From UBA4877 sp002399345 (GTDB lineage Bacteria; Bacillota; Thermoanaerobacteria; Thermoanaerobacterales; UBA4877), in assembly GCA_036752905.1 (NCBI GenBank), contig DAIORT010000001.1, forward strand, positions 310,001 to 374,000: a DNA stretch of 64,000 bases. Reading direction: 5' to 3'. Both the position numbers and the translations under genes were made by a program. This document shows positions 7,588 through 15,755 of this stretch, in pieces (position 1 is the first letter of the stretch; each line of letters starts with the position of its first letter). Under the pieces are notes generated by a model. That model was given only the letters and a program-made list of their open reading frames with translations, was not told the DNA's origin and did no database searches.

Positions 7588-8673
7588 CTACTTTTTTGAT
7601 ATGGTACCGCCGCCTACCAAAATGTCACCATCATAGAAAACAACTGCCTGGCCTGGCGTTATTGCCCTTTGCTTTTTGAAAAATTTTACTTTTACTCTTC
7701 CATCCTCCAGCGGGTTTATTAAAGCTGGACTTTCGGTACTTTTATAGCGTATCTTTGCATCTACGGCCATCTCTCCATCCAGTGTATCAAAAGGCATAAA
7801 GTTGGTATCCTCAGCTATAAGGGTGTCACCCATGAGGTCATCATTGCTACCTACCACAACCCGGTTTGATTCACTGTCCAAAGAAATAACATAAAGAGGG
7901 CGCCCGGCAGAAATACCTAAACCCTTCCTCTGACCGATGGTGTAATAAGCTATGCCCTTATGCCTTCCCAAGACGTTTCCGTTTCTGTCAACTATATCGC
8001 CAGGGTGCAGTCTCTCCCCTGCTTCTCTCTCTATATAGCCTGCATAATCATTGTCTTCTACAAAACATATTTCCTGACTATCCGGCTTATTTGCAACCCG
8101 CATACCCAGCTCCCCGGCTATTTCCCTGATTTCAGGCTTTCTATACTCGCCCAGAGGGAAAAGCGAGTGTGCAAGCTGATACTGCGTTAAACTGTATAGT
8201 ACATATGTCTGATCTTTATTGTTGTCCCGTGCTTTCCGGATAAAATACCTTCCTGTAGAGTCATCATGATCCATCTTGGCATAATGTCCAGTAGCAACAT
8301 AAAAGGCATCCAGTTCCAATGCCTTCTTCAGCAGAGCATCAAATTTTATATATCTGTTACAAGCTATACATGGGTTAGGTGTACGGCCGTGAACATATTC
8401 GTCAATAAAATAATTTATGACCTTTTCTGTAAATATATCCTTGAAGTTAAGCACATAATGCCTGATGCCTAAAGCAGATGCAACCCTCCGTGCATCCTCC
8501 GCAGAGGATAGAGAACAACATCCGCCTTCCCTCTCCGTTCTTTCTTCAGGCTTGTCCGGCCATACCTGCATTGTAACACCTATTACTTCATAACCTTGTT
8601 TTTTTAAAATATAAGCGGCAACAGAGCTGTCTACCCCACCGCTCATGCCCAGCAAAACTCTTTTCGTATTCAT
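7588..8673 (-). CDS. mnmA: tRNA-specific 2-thiouridylase MnmA
   Basis: 361 residues. The PP-loop SGGVDSSVAAY is near the N-terminus, ARTPNPC-type text appears as GRTPNPCIACNRYIKF with the first catalytic Cys, and the second is in SQEICFVEDNDY. The C-terminal domain begins about residue 215 (YYTIGQRKGLG). It installs the 2-thio group on U34 of tRNA-Lys, -Glu and -Gln using sulfur from a cysteine desulfurase, which is encoded immediately upstream. The ATG at 8673 has a GAGGTGG site; the longer in-frame reading lacks support. Confidence 0.97.
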   Translation of the reverse strand: MNTKRVLLGMSGGVDSSVAAYILKKQGYEVIGVTMQVWPDKPEERTEREGGCCSLSSAEDARRVASALGIRHYVLNFKDIFTEKVINYFIDEYVHGRTPNPCIACNRYIKFDALLKKALELDAFYVATGHYAKMDHDDSTGRYFIRKARDNNKDQTYVLYSLTQYQLAHSLFPLGEYRKPEIREIAGELGMRVANKPDSQEICFVEDNDYAGYIEREAGERLHPGDIVDRNGNVLGRHKGIAYYTIGQRKGLGISAGRPLYVISLDSESNRVVVGSNDDLMGDTLIAEDTNFMPFDTLDGEMAVDAKIRYKSTESPALINPLEDGRVKVKFFKKQRAITPGQAVVFYDGDILVGGGTISKK

Positions 8674-8726
8674 TTCCCACCTCTTGATTCCGGTGTACAC
8701 TCATCCCGTAGTTAAACTGATAAAAT

Positions 8727-9857
8727 TCACATGCTTCTTAATCTAGATACAATCCCCATCAGTTCGCGGGCAGCCTTATCAATCTCCGCAGTGCTGTTAT
8801 ATCTTCCTATAGAGATCCTGATGGAAGAAGCAGCCTCTTCTGGCGACCGTCCCATAGCCATTAGAACATGAGACGGCTCCGGCGATCCTGCCGTACAAGC
8901 CGAGCCGTTGGAAATATATATGCCCGCCATGTCCATATTAACCAGAAGTGTGTCCGCGCTTACCCCATCTATGGTTATATTGATTATTCCGGGCAACCTT
9001 TTGTCCGGATGACCGTTAAGTCTGATAGAATCTACGGATGCGAAGATTTTGTAAGTCATCTCGTCTCTTAAAGAAGTTATCTTTTTTCTTTCTTCATCCA
9101 GCCCGTCGGCCGCGCTTTCTATGGCACATCCCATCCCTACTATTCCTGGAACATTTTCTGTTCCCGCTCTGCGGTTTCTTTGCTGGGAACCGCCGTGTAT
9201 AAGCGGGTGTATATCCGTGCCTTTCCTTACATAAAGTACTCCTACTCCCTTCGGCCCGTTAAATTTATGGGCGGACATGGACAAGAGGTCCACCATATCT
9301 TCATCCACATCGATGGGAATATGCCCTACGGCCTGTACAGCATCGGTATGAAAATATATCCCGTGGTCCCGGGCTATCCGGCCGATTTCCTTTATTGGCT
9401 CAATCGTTCCCACCTCGTTATTTGCATACATAACAGAGATGAGAATGGTGTCGCCGGTTATAGCCTTCTTTATATCATCAGGGTCAACCATTCCGTTTTT
9501 ATCAACGGGAACATAAGTAATCTTGCATCCCATTTTCTCCAAATACCGTGCAGTATTTAAAACCGCATGGTGTTCTATGGATGTGGTTATTATATGCCTT
9601 CCCTTAAGCACAGATGCAATGCCCTTCAAAGACCAGTTGTCGGATTCACTTCCCCCGCTGGTAAAATATATTTCATCCGGCTGGGCGGATATAGCATTAG
9701 CTACCCTCCGCCTCGATTTATCCAGGGCATCCCTGCATACGGAAGAGAAGTAATATATACTGGATGGGTTGCCATAATACTCTTCAAAATAAGGAGTCAT
9801 TTCCTTTAAGGCCTCGGGTGCCAGCCTTGTCGTCGCCGCATTGTCAAGATAAATCAT
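8727..9857 (-). CDS. Cysteine desulfurase (IscS/NifS type)
   Basis: 376 residues of a class V aminotransferase fold. The N-terminus is MIYLDNAATTRLAPEAL, the PLP lysine is in MSAHKFNGPKGVG (about residue 200), and the active-site cysteine loop is SNGSACTAGSPEPSHVL (about residue 320). It takes sulfur from cysteine for Fe-S clusters and tRNA thiolation. It lies between an Rrf2 regulator and mnmA without an iscU scaffold gene, so delivery to MnmA is a likely job. Whether it also serves Fe-S assembly cannot be told from this window. Confidence 0.95.
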   Translation of the reverse strand: MIYLDNAATTRLAPEALKEMTPYFEEYYGNPSSIYYFSSVCRDALDKSRRRVANAISAQPDEIYFTSGGSESDNWSLKGIASVLKGRHIITTSIEHHAVLNTARYLEKMGCKITYVPVDKNGMVDPDDIKKAITGDTILISVMYANNEVGTIEPIKEIGRIARDHGIYFHTDAVQAVGHIPIDVDEDMVDLLSMSAHKFNGPKGVGVLYVRKGTDIHPLIHGGSQQRNRRAGTENVPGIVGMGCAIESAADGLDEERKKITSLRDEMTYKIFASVDSIRLNGHPDKRLPGIINITIDGVSADTLLVNMDMAGIYISNGSACTAGSPEPSHVLMAMGRSPEEAASSIRISIGRYNSTAEIDKAARELMGIVSRLRSM

Positions 9858-9882
9858 TGTTATAAACTCGCCACCTATTATA

Positions 9883-10326
9883 TTAAGAAATACTTATCCT
9901 GTCCGGATGCATTTTCATAAAGTCGTCTACCATGTCCTTTAAGGTTATGGAGTCAACCACCTGGTTAATACTGTCTTTCATCTTCTTCCATATAATCCGC
10001 GTAGGACAGTAACCAGATCTGTCACACACCTGCTCATTGTCATCTATAACACATTCAACAGGAGCCAACGGACCTTCTAGCACCCTTATCACCTGACCCA
10101 CCGTAATCTCAGCTGGCGGCCGTGAAAGCGTATATCCACCCTGTGCACCCCGCGTGCTTTTTACCAGTCCGGCCTTCCTCATGGTAGCGATGAGCTGTTC
10201 CAGATAATGCTCGGATATCAGCTGCCTGCCAGCAACAACCTTCAGTGAAAGGGGTCCCTGCCCATAATTGACAGCAAGTTCAAACATAGCTCTGAGCCCA
10301 TACTGACCTTTTGTAGATAATCTCAC
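9883..10326 (-). CDS. Rrf2 family transcriptional regulator (IscR/CymR-like)
   Basis: About 147 residues from the GTG at 10326. The winged HTH is at the N-terminus: RLSTKGQYGLRAMFELA, then SEHYLEQLIATMRKAGLV and RGAQGGY. Three cysteines follow near residue 100 (VEC, QVC, GYC), spaced loosely like the Fe-S ligands of IscR, so an iron-sulfur sensor is plausible. CymR-type members lack these cysteines. I prefer GTG because AAAGGTGAT lies seven bases before it and the protein then aligns with (M)K/R-STKG of relatives; an ATG at 10335 is the alternative. It precedes the cysteine desulfurase, its likely target. Confidence 0.9.
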   Translation of the reverse strand: MRLSTKGQYGLRAMFELAVNYGQGPLSLKVVAGRQLISEHYLEQLIATMRKAGLVKSTRGAQGGYTLSRPPAEITVGQVIRVLEGPLAPVECVIDDNEQVCDRSGYCPTRIIWKKMKDSINQVVDSITLKDMVDDFMKMHPDRISIS

Positions 10327-10347
10327 CTTAAACATCACCTTTTAATA

Positions 10348-10364
10348 CCTACTAATATACTAGG
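10348..10364. promoter_or_regulatory. Imperfect palindrome, candidate Rrf2 operator
   Basis: CCTACTAATATACTAGG is an interrupted palindrome (CCTA-TA-TA-TAGG conserved) between the predicted -10 and the start codon of the Rrf2 gene. Autoregulation by Rrf2 proteins is common, which is why I flag it. The binding assignment is inference. Confidence 0.35.
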
Positions 10365-10376
10365 AATTGTAATTAA

Positions 10377-10405
10377 AAGATATCATATATAGCCTGTATA
10401 GTCAA
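10377..10405 (-). promoter_or_regulatory. Candidate sigma-A promoter of the Rrf2 unit
   Basis: On the minus strand TTGACT (10400-10405) and TATCTT (10377-10382) are separated by 17 bases. The -35 box overlaps the last codons of rarA. The -10 match is only fair. Confidence 0.45.
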
Positions 10406-11724
10406 TGACCGGACTTCAGAAATTCAAGCCAATTCTTTATTTTTGCCTCATATCCCTGATCTGTCGGCACATAATATTTCTTTCCCTCGAATCCCTCAGG
10501 CAAATATTGCTGTTTTACATAGTGATGGGGAAAATCATGGGCGTACTTATATCCGATGCCGTGTCCCAGCTTGCCCGCACCGTCATAGTGGGCGTCTTTA
10601 AGGTGAGTTGGAACTTCTCCGCTGTTTTTTTCTTTTACATCTGCACCGGCTGAATCAATACCCATAATGACTGCATTGCTTTTAGGGGCACAGGCAACAT
10701 ATATAACTGCCTGTGCCAATATTATCCTACCTTCCGGCATCCCGATCCGCTCCACTGCAAGGGATGCCGCTGTTGCAACCATAATCGCCTGAGGGTCAGC
10801 ATTTCCAACATCCTCCGAGGCACATATCATAATCCTTCGGGCTACAAACTTGGGATCCTCCCCGGCGTCAATCATACGTGCAAGCCAATACAGGGCAGCA
10901 TCCGGGTCTGAACCGCGCATACTCTTTATAAAGGCCGAGATGATATCATAGTGGTTATCACCCTTTTTATCGTATTTAAGTATCTTATGCTGGGCGGAGT
11001 CAGCAATGGTTTCTTTATCTATTCGGATAACGTCGTCTGCGTCCGGCATGGTCGTAAGATAAGCGAGCTCCAGCGCATTTATAGCAACCCTGGCATCACC
11101 GTCGGCTACATGGGCCAGGTAGTTTATCGCATCATTATCTATTTTTATGTTTGCAGTTCCTAAACCCTTTTGATCGTCATTTATCGCATTTTCCACTATT
11201 TTGATTATATCATTATCAGTAAGCTTTTTAAGCTCTACCACAAGGGAACGGGATATCAAGGCGCTATTGACCTCAAAATACGGGTTTTCCGTCGTTGCGC
11301 CAATAAGGACTATCGTGCCGTCCTCCACTGCAGGCAGGAGTGCATCCTGCTGTGCCTTATTGAACCTGTGTATCTCATCTATAAATACTATTGTTTTTTT
11401 GTTATACATGCCCAGCCGGTCCCCAGCCTCCTTTATGACTTTCTTTACATCGCTTACGCCGGATGTTACGGCATTCATCCTCTCAAAATGCGACTTTGTT
11501 GTGTGGGCTATTATATAGGCGATCGTAGTCTTGCCCGTTCCGGGCGGCCCATACAGTATAAGTGAGGTGAGTCTGTCTGCTTCAATCGCTCTCCTTAAAA
11601 CCTTGCCCTTGCCTAAAATATGTTCCTGACCGACAAACTCGTCGATATTCTGCGGCCTTACCCTCATTGCCAGAGGCATTGTTTTTTTTGCATTCTTTTG
11701 TCTTGAATACTCAAAGAGATCCAT
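10402..11724 (-). CDS. rarA: Replication-associated recombination ATPase RarA (MgsA)
   Basis: 440 residues. The clamp-loader-type AAA+ domain starts RVRPQNIDEFVGQEHILG, with Walker A GPPGTGKTT and Walker B VFIDEIHRFNKAQQDALLP. GATTENPYFEVN is the sensor-1 region. The C-terminal tetramerisation domain contains GSDPDAALYWLARM and the closing HYVKQQYLP. RarA acts at stalled replication forks in the cytoplasm. It differs from RuvB (encoded at 34.6-35.6 kb) by this C-terminal domain. The ATG at 11724 has an AAGGGGAT site. Confidence 0.96.
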   Translation of the reverse strand: MDLFEYSRQKNAKKTMPLAMRVRPQNIDEFVGQEHILGKGKVLRRAIEADRLTSLILYGPPGTGKTTIAYIIAHTTKSHFERMNAVTSGVSDVKKVIKEAGDRLGMYNKKTIVFIDEIHRFNKAQQDALLPAVEDGTIVLIGATTENPYFEVNSALISRSLVVELKKLTDNDIIKIVENAINDDQKGLGTANIKIDNDAINYLAHVADGDARVAINALELAYLTTMPDADDVIRIDKETIADSAQHKILKYDKKGDNHYDIISAFIKSMRGSDPDAALYWLARMIDAGEDPKFVARRIMICASEDVGNADPQAIMVATAASLAVERIGMPEGRIILAQAVIYVACAPKSNAVIMGIDSAGADVKEKNSGEVPTHLKDAHYDGAGKLGHGIGYKYAHDFPHHYVKQQYLPEGFEGKKYYVPTDQGYEAKIKNWLEFLKSGH

Positions 11725-11756
11725 ATGATCATCCCCTTGAATTATTTTTTATTCGT

Positions 11757-12746
11757 TTATTCAATGTTAACATTCAGCCCGTTGGGAACAATATTGATCC
11801 ATGTCTTACCCGGATTTAATTTAACCTGCGAGCCGTTTTCATCGACATATTTGACCGGTGAAGAATCGCCGGACCTCTCCCACCTGCACTTTATTTCTCT
11901 GCCGCCACTGACAATAACCGCATCACCTTGGCCGGCCATGTTTATTTCCAGTCTGCCTTCATCATCAAGTACTCTTTTTGTGTGAAACTCTATGATTATA
12001 TTGTCGGCATAGAGCTGCTTGCCACTTTCCCTGTCTGTATGAGGCTTGTCGTTTATATACCTCATGTAATGTTTGTTTTGTTCATCATATGTATACCTTA
12101 TATCAAAAGAACTGTTATACGGCACTTCCACCGTGGTTATCTCATTGGTTTTTTTGCCATCTGTATTAAACTTAAGCTGATAATCATAACCGTTTGAAAC
12201 CCTATTCATTTTCAGCAGCTTATCTAAAGCCATGTATGTGGCATGGGGATCTTTCCTGCTCTTATCTTTAAAGAACGGTTTTGTTATGTGCATGGCATCA
12301 TAATCTCCCAGGCTAAGCCTTTTAATATCCGAATATGCCTGGGTAGATCCACCCACGTGCACAAATTCCGCTCCCCATCCCTTGGCCAATTGTACAAAAT
12401 AAGGACGTGCGCTCCTTACCGGGCCCACCTTCGCAGGATATGTGTTATTATACAGCGCCAGAAAACGGGTAATGCCGCCCTCTGCAAGAGCTTCATATAC
12501 TATATCGGCGTCAATCAAGCCGGATTGCGGCCTGGCCGCCGGAGTATTCTCCACAATCACCGCAAAAAGCCGATCACCAGGTAGCGTATCGGATATCCCG
12601 GTGGTCTTGGACGGATATTCACCCGGATTTAAATCCTCAGCCGGCACATTGCCTTTGTCTTTTGACTCATCGTTTTTACCGGCACCGAAACCACAACCGG
12701 TAACTAAAAGAATGATTGTTAACAAAAGAAGAAATGTTTTTTTCAT
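11757..12746 (-). CDS. DUF3048 lipoprotein (YerB-like)
   Basis: About 329 residues. A lipoprotein signal (MKKTFLLLLTIILLVTGCGF) is followed by an acidic linker and then two DUF3048-type regions. Recognisable text includes VIVENTPAARPQSGLIDADIVYEALAEGG split over residues 75-105, and VGPVRSARPYFVQLA. The family, including Bacillus YerB, is extracellular and membrane-anchored; its biochemical function is unknown. The ATG at 12746 has a GGAGGTAG site seven bases upstream. Confidence 0.88.
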   Translation of the reverse strand: MKKTFLLLLTIILLVTGCGFGAGKNDESKDKGNVPAEDLNPGEYPSKTTGISDTLPGDRLFAVIVENTPAARPQSGLIDADIVYEALAEGGITRFLALYNNTYPAKVGPVRSARPYFVQLAKGWGAEFVHVGGSTQAYSDIKRLSLGDYDAMHITKPFFKDKSRKDPHATYMALDKLLKMNRVSNGYDYQLKFNTDGKKTNEITTVEVPYNSSFDIRYTYDEQNKHYMRYINDKPHTDRESGKQLYADNIIIEFHTKRVLDDEGRLEINMAGQGDAVIVSGGREIKCRWERSGDSSPVKYVDENGSQVKLNPGKTWINIVPNGLNVNIE

Positions 12747-12843
12747 ATATGTACTACCTCCTACTAGAATGCTATACAATTTATGTTCAAATTATGTACC
12801 AAGTTAAATTATCCCCTCATATAAAATAATTGTCAATAAAAAA

Positions 12844-12862
12844 AATAGCGCATAGCGCTATT
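12844..12862 (-). terminator. Terminator after the csoR-rseC unit
   Basis: AATAGCGC, a 3-base loop and GCGCTATT form a perfect 8-bp stem, followed on the minus strand by T8. It overlaps the RseC-like stop codon. Confidence 0.8.
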
Positions 12863-13283
12863 AAATAATATTTTTAATAACCGGTTTATATCTATTGCCC
12901 TTTCTTAACCGTGGTTCAAAGTGACGAATCATCATATAAGTAATGGCGGTACATATAAATCCCAACAGCATGGCGAGTATTTCATTAGGTTTGCTCAATC
13001 CAAATATCGGATAAATAAAATAGCCTATTATGACACCTAAAATGAATGACACCAACGGCAGCCCGTACATAATCAGGGATGCACCCAAAAAATCATTATT
13101 ATCCATCTCTACCTCTACATCGTCTCCCAGTTTGGCATTCGCTTCGTTATAAACATCCATATAAAATTCCTCGCCCTTACTCACCGGGCATTCGCTGCAG
13201 CTGCCGCACATTTCGTTTCTCATTACCATTATCCTTGCCATATTATTGTCATACGTAGAGGTTACTTTCGCTTTTTCCAGCAT
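12861..13283 (-). CDS. SoxR-reducing/RseC-MucC family membrane protein
   Basis: About 140 residues. An N-terminal cytosolic part carries CGSCSEC, a cysteine cluster typical of this family, followed by a beta region. Two transmembrane helices follow (SLIMYGLPLVSFILGVIIGYFI region and AMLLGFICTAITYMM), then a basic tail. In other bacteria RseC acts in redox control with Rnf-type or SoxR systems; here only family membership is supported. The ATG at 13283 has a GAGGTG site that overlaps the csoR stop region, so it is co-translated with csoR. Association with a copper sensor hints at redox or metal stress. Confidence 0.78.
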   Translation of the reverse strand: MLEKAKVTSTYDNNMARIMVMRNEMCGSCSECPVSKGEEFYMDVYNEANAKLGDDVEVEMDNNDFLGASLIMYGLPLVSFILGVIIGYFIYPIFGLSKPNEILAMLLGFICTAITYMMIRHFEPRLRKGNRYKPVIKNII

Positions 13284-13293
13284 AATATTCACC

Positions 13294-13593
13294 TCATTTC
13301 ATAAATTTAAGAACGGTATCAACAAGCTCATCCAACATTTCATCCTGTTTATCTGTATTCAAGGCATTCTTAACGCATCCGGCCGCATGGCTTTTTAGAA
13401 GAATGGCGCCCACCTTTTTTAGTGCCGATTGAGCGGCAGCTACCTGAACAAGAACATCGACACAATATTTATCGTCTTTTATCATGTTCTGGATACCTTT
13501 AACCTGTCCTTCTATTTTACTCAATCTCCTTAAGAGATCATCCTTTTTGTCTTCATATGAATATGAGTGATCGCAGCACTCTTTTTCTTCCAA
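13294..13593 (-). CDS. csoR: CsoR-family copper-sensing repressor
   Basis: About 99 residues. The all-helical DUF156 core is RRLSKIEGQVKGIQNMI. The Cys-His-Cys copper ligands are visible in KYCVDVL, KSHAAGC (Cys44, His69 and Cys73 from this start), with the 25- and 4-residue spacings of CsoR. The N-terminus adds an unusual ECCDHSYSY stretch. I prefer the TTG at 13593 because GGAGGTG lies six bases upstream; the in-frame ATG at 13608 has no site and lies inside the operator. A promoter and a GC-rich palindromic operator lie directly upstream. No copper ATPase or CopZ gene is present in the window. Confidence 0.9.
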   Translation of the reverse strand: MEEKECCDHSYSYEDKKDDLLRRLSKIEGQVKGIQNMIKDDKYCVDVLVQVAAAQSALKKVGAILLKSHAAGCVKNALNTDKQDEMLDELVDTVLKFMK

Positions 13594-13606
13594 TTCATTC
13601 ACCTCC

Positions 13607-13623
13607 ATACCCCGTAAGGGTAT
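13607..13623. promoter_or_regulatory. CsoR operator
   Basis: ATACCCCGTAAGGGTAT is an inverted repeat with 6-bp arms ATACCC / GGGTAT. It matches the A/T-flanked, G-run pseudo-palindrome known for CsoR sites such as that of the Bacillus copZA operon. It covers roughly +2 to +18 of the predicted csoR transcript, an arrangement suited to autorepression relieved by Cu(I). Confidence 0.75.
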
Positions 13624-13631
13624 CTGAATAA

Positions 13632-13660
13632 ATTATATGTTAACTGCAGCCCAAAGTCAA
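13632..13660 (-). promoter_or_regulatory. csoR promoter
   Basis: On the minus strand TTGACT (13655-13660) and TATAAT (13632-13637) lie exactly 17 bases apart, a near-consensus sigma-A promoter. The -35 element abuts the 3' end of the predicted 6S RNA. Confidence 0.8.
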
Positions 13661-13661
13661 T

Positions 13662-13853
13662 AAAAAATCCCCACGGTGTCGCTCATCAAGTGGTTGTTGA
13701 ACCTGTTCTCTAACAGGCGGGTGCCCTCCTGGCTGCCGCACATTTCCACAATTTCGAGGCATATGTTTGAACACAGTCAGAGTACAGGCCCCTATATATT
13801 GGTGTTGGCCCAATATCTCACTTAACTCCCGATCACTGCAGGGTTTCCTTTCA
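13662..13853 (-). ncRNA. ssrS: 6S RNA candidate
   Basis: About 190 bases with no convincing protein. On the minus strand the 5' arm CCCTGCAGTG (13834-13843) pairs with the 3' arm CACCGTGGGG (13669-13678) with one mismatch and wobbles. This forms a closing stem followed directly by ATTTTTTATT. An internal hairpin CCTGTT / AACAGG lies at 13702-13717. The size, the long hairpin-like architecture, the consensus promoter upstream and the location immediately downstream of aspS, where Bacillus bsrA (6S-1) also lies, fit 6S RNA, which binds RNA polymerase-sigma-A in stationary phase. I could not run a covariance model. Confidence 0.68.
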
Positions 13854-13859
13854 ATATTT

Positions 13860-13888
13860 ATGTTATCACATTTTAACATTCATTTCAA
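13860..13888 (-). promoter_or_regulatory. Promoter of the 6S RNA candidate
   Basis: TTGAAA (13883-13888) and TAACAT (13860-13865) are separated by 17 bases on the minus strand. This predicts a transcript start near 13853, just upstream of the closing stem. Confidence 0.7.
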
Positions 13889-13924
13889 GGAAAAAGATTT
13901 CCAGCTTGCTAAAAAGTACATGTC

Positions 13925-13967
13925 ATGCTTTAAATGAGCGGCACTAATGGCCGTTCATTTAAAGCAT
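13925..13967 (-). terminator. Large hairpin after aspS
   Basis: An 18-bp stem with one G-T wobble: ATGCTTTAAATGAGCGGC pairs with GCCGTTCATTTAAAGCAT across a 7-base loop. It follows the aspS stop codon by about 10 bases. The T-run on the minus strand (TACTTTTTAG) starts only 8 bases later, so it may protect the 3' end as well as terminate. Confidence 0.6.
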
Positions 13968-13976
13968 AATAAAGTC

Positions 13977-15755
13977 TCATTCATCCTTTTTTATATGGAG
14001 TTCCTTAAGCTGTCCAGCATCAACCTCAGATGGAGCCCCACTCATCAAGCATGATGAATTCTGCGTCTTTGGAAATGCTATAACATCTTTAATATCACTA
14101 TCAGTGAGCAGCATAACCATCCTGTCAAATCCGTATGCAATGCCGCCATGCGGTGGAGCACCATAATTGAATGCTTCGAGGAAAAATCCGAATGTCTTCT
14201 CAGCGTATTCATCCGAAAAGCCAAGTACGTCGAAGATTTTCTTCTGCATCTCTTTTGTGTGTATCCTGATACTACCTCCGCCAAGTTCAGTACCATTAAG
14301 CACTATATCATATGCTTTAGAACGAACCTTACCGGGATCGGTATCAAGTAAAGGTATATCCTCATCTAAAGGCGCCGTAAATGGATGATGCATGGCCACA
14401 TATTTGTTTTCTTCCTCGCTCAATTCAAACAAAGGGAAATCCACAATCCAGAGGAAATCATAGCGGTCCTCATCTATTAAATTCAATTTATTACCAAGCA
14501 CCAGCCGAATATGGCCCATAGCTTCACAGGTCTTTATAAATTCACCGGCTGCCAACAAAATTAAGTCGCCGGGCTTAGCCGATACACGGCTTAATATGCT
14601 CTTTAACTCATCATCGGTAAGATATTTTGACAGTGAAGACTTTATTTCACCTTCATCCGTATATGTTATCCATAAAAGTCCTTTGGCTCCAAAGTCTTTT
14701 GCCTCTTTTACCAGGGCGTCGATCTGCCTCCTGGCAAATCCTGCGCATCCTTTTGCATTGATGGCCTTGACGCATCCGCCGTCTTCTATAGCCTTTTTAA
14801 ATACATTAAAAGAAGAATCCTTAAGAAGATGCGATATATCAATTAATTCAAGCCCGAATCTTGTATCAGGTTTATCCGAACCGAATCTGTTCATAGCCTC
14901 GTTATATGTCATCCTCTTTAAGGGGAGACTCAGCTCCATACCCATTATTTCCTTAAAAATCTTTGCGATCAGTTTTTCATTGATACCAAGCACATCATCC
15001 ATATCAACAAAAGACATCTCCATATCTATCTGGGTAAACTCAGGCTGTCTGTCCGACCTCAGGTCCTCGTCCCTGAAACAGCGAGCAATCTGATAATACC
15101 TGTCAAAACCTGATATCATAAGCAGCTGCTTAAAAATCTGTGGTGATTGGGGCAAAGCAAAATATTTACCAGGCTGTACACGGCTTGGTACTAAATAATC
15201 CCTGGCTCCTCCGGGTGTACTTTTAACCAGCATAGGAGTTTCTATCTCAAGAAAGCCATTATCATTAAGAAAGTCTCTTACTATCTTAGCAATTTTGTGT
15301 CTTATTATTAAAGTTTTTTGCAGAGCAGGCCTCCTGAGATCTAAATATCTGTACTTAAGCCTAATGCTCTCGGATGCCTTGGTATTATCATCAATTAAGA
15401 AAGGCGGCGTATCAGATGCGTTGAGTATCTTTAATTTATCCGCCTTTATCTCAATTTTGCCTGTCCTTATCTTATCATTTACAGCGTCGGGCGACCTCTT
15501 AGAAACTACACCTGAAACAGATATAACGTACTCGCTTCTGAGCTCCTCCGCCTTGGAGAATATATCTTTATCGGATTTTTCATTAAACACAATCTGGACC
15601 ATGCCTGTCCTATCCCTTAAATCTACAAAAATCAGGCTTCCAAGATCTCTCCTTCTATTTACCCATCCCATAAGTATAACTTTGCTGCCAACATCCTCGA
15701 GTAAAAGTGTACCGCACATATTGGTACGCTTCATATCACCTAGTGCTTCCGTCAT
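13977..15755 (-). CDS. aspS: Aspartyl-tRNA synthetase
   Basis: 592 residues, bacterial-type AspRS. The OB-fold anticodon domain has GWVNRRRDLGSLIFVDLRDRTG split near residues 30-55. Class II motifs follow (FRDEDLRSDRQPEFTQID), with a GAD insertion in the middle and motif 3 GIAYGFDRMVMLL at the C-terminus. Whether it is discriminating for tRNA-Asp cannot be judged without knowing if GatCAB is present. The ATG at 15755 has an AGGAGGAAG site and overlaps the 3' end of hisS by 20 bases; an ATG at 15734 is a possible shorter start. Co-transcribed with hisS under one T-box. Confidence 0.97.
   Translation of the reverse strand: MTEALGDMKRTNMCGTLLLEDVGSKVILMGWVNRRRDLGSLIFVDLRDRTGMVQIVFNEKSDKDIFSKAEELRSEYVISVSGVVSKRSPDAVNDKIRTGKIEIKADKLKILNASDTPPFLIDDNTKASESIRLKYRYLDLRRPALQKTLIIRHKIAKIVRDFLNDNGFLEIETPMLVKSTPGGARDYLVPSRVQPGKYFALPQSPQIFKQLLMISGFDRYYQIARCFRDEDLRSDRQPEFTQIDMEMSFVDMDDVLGINEKLIAKIFKEIMGMELSLPLKRMTYNEAMNRFGSDKPDTRFGLELIDISHLLKDSSFNVFKKAIEDGGCVKAINAKGCAGFARRQIDALVKEAKDFGAKGLLWITYTDEGEIKSSLSKYLTDDELKSILSRVSAKPGDLILLAAGEFIKTCEAMGHIRLVLGNKLNLIDEDRYDFLWIVDFPLFELSEEENKYVAMHHPFTAPLDEDIPLLDTDPGKVRSKAYDIVLNGTELGGGSIRIHTKEMQKKIFDVLGFSDEYAEKTFGFFLEAFNYGAPPHGGIAYGFDRMVMLLTDSDIKDVIAFPKTQNSSCLMSGAPSEVDAGQLKELHIKKDE

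Noticed and set aside
13594..13608. ATG at 13608 as csoR start
   Set aside because: It lies inside the operator near the predicted 5' end of the mRNA and has no ribosome site, while the TTG at 13593 has GGAGGTG at correct distance.
13640..13879. 79-residue minus-strand reading frame across the 6S RNA candidate
   Set aside because: There is no ribosome site near its start, composition is unlike protein, and the ends pair as RNA with a promoter and T-run. The RNA explanation fits better.
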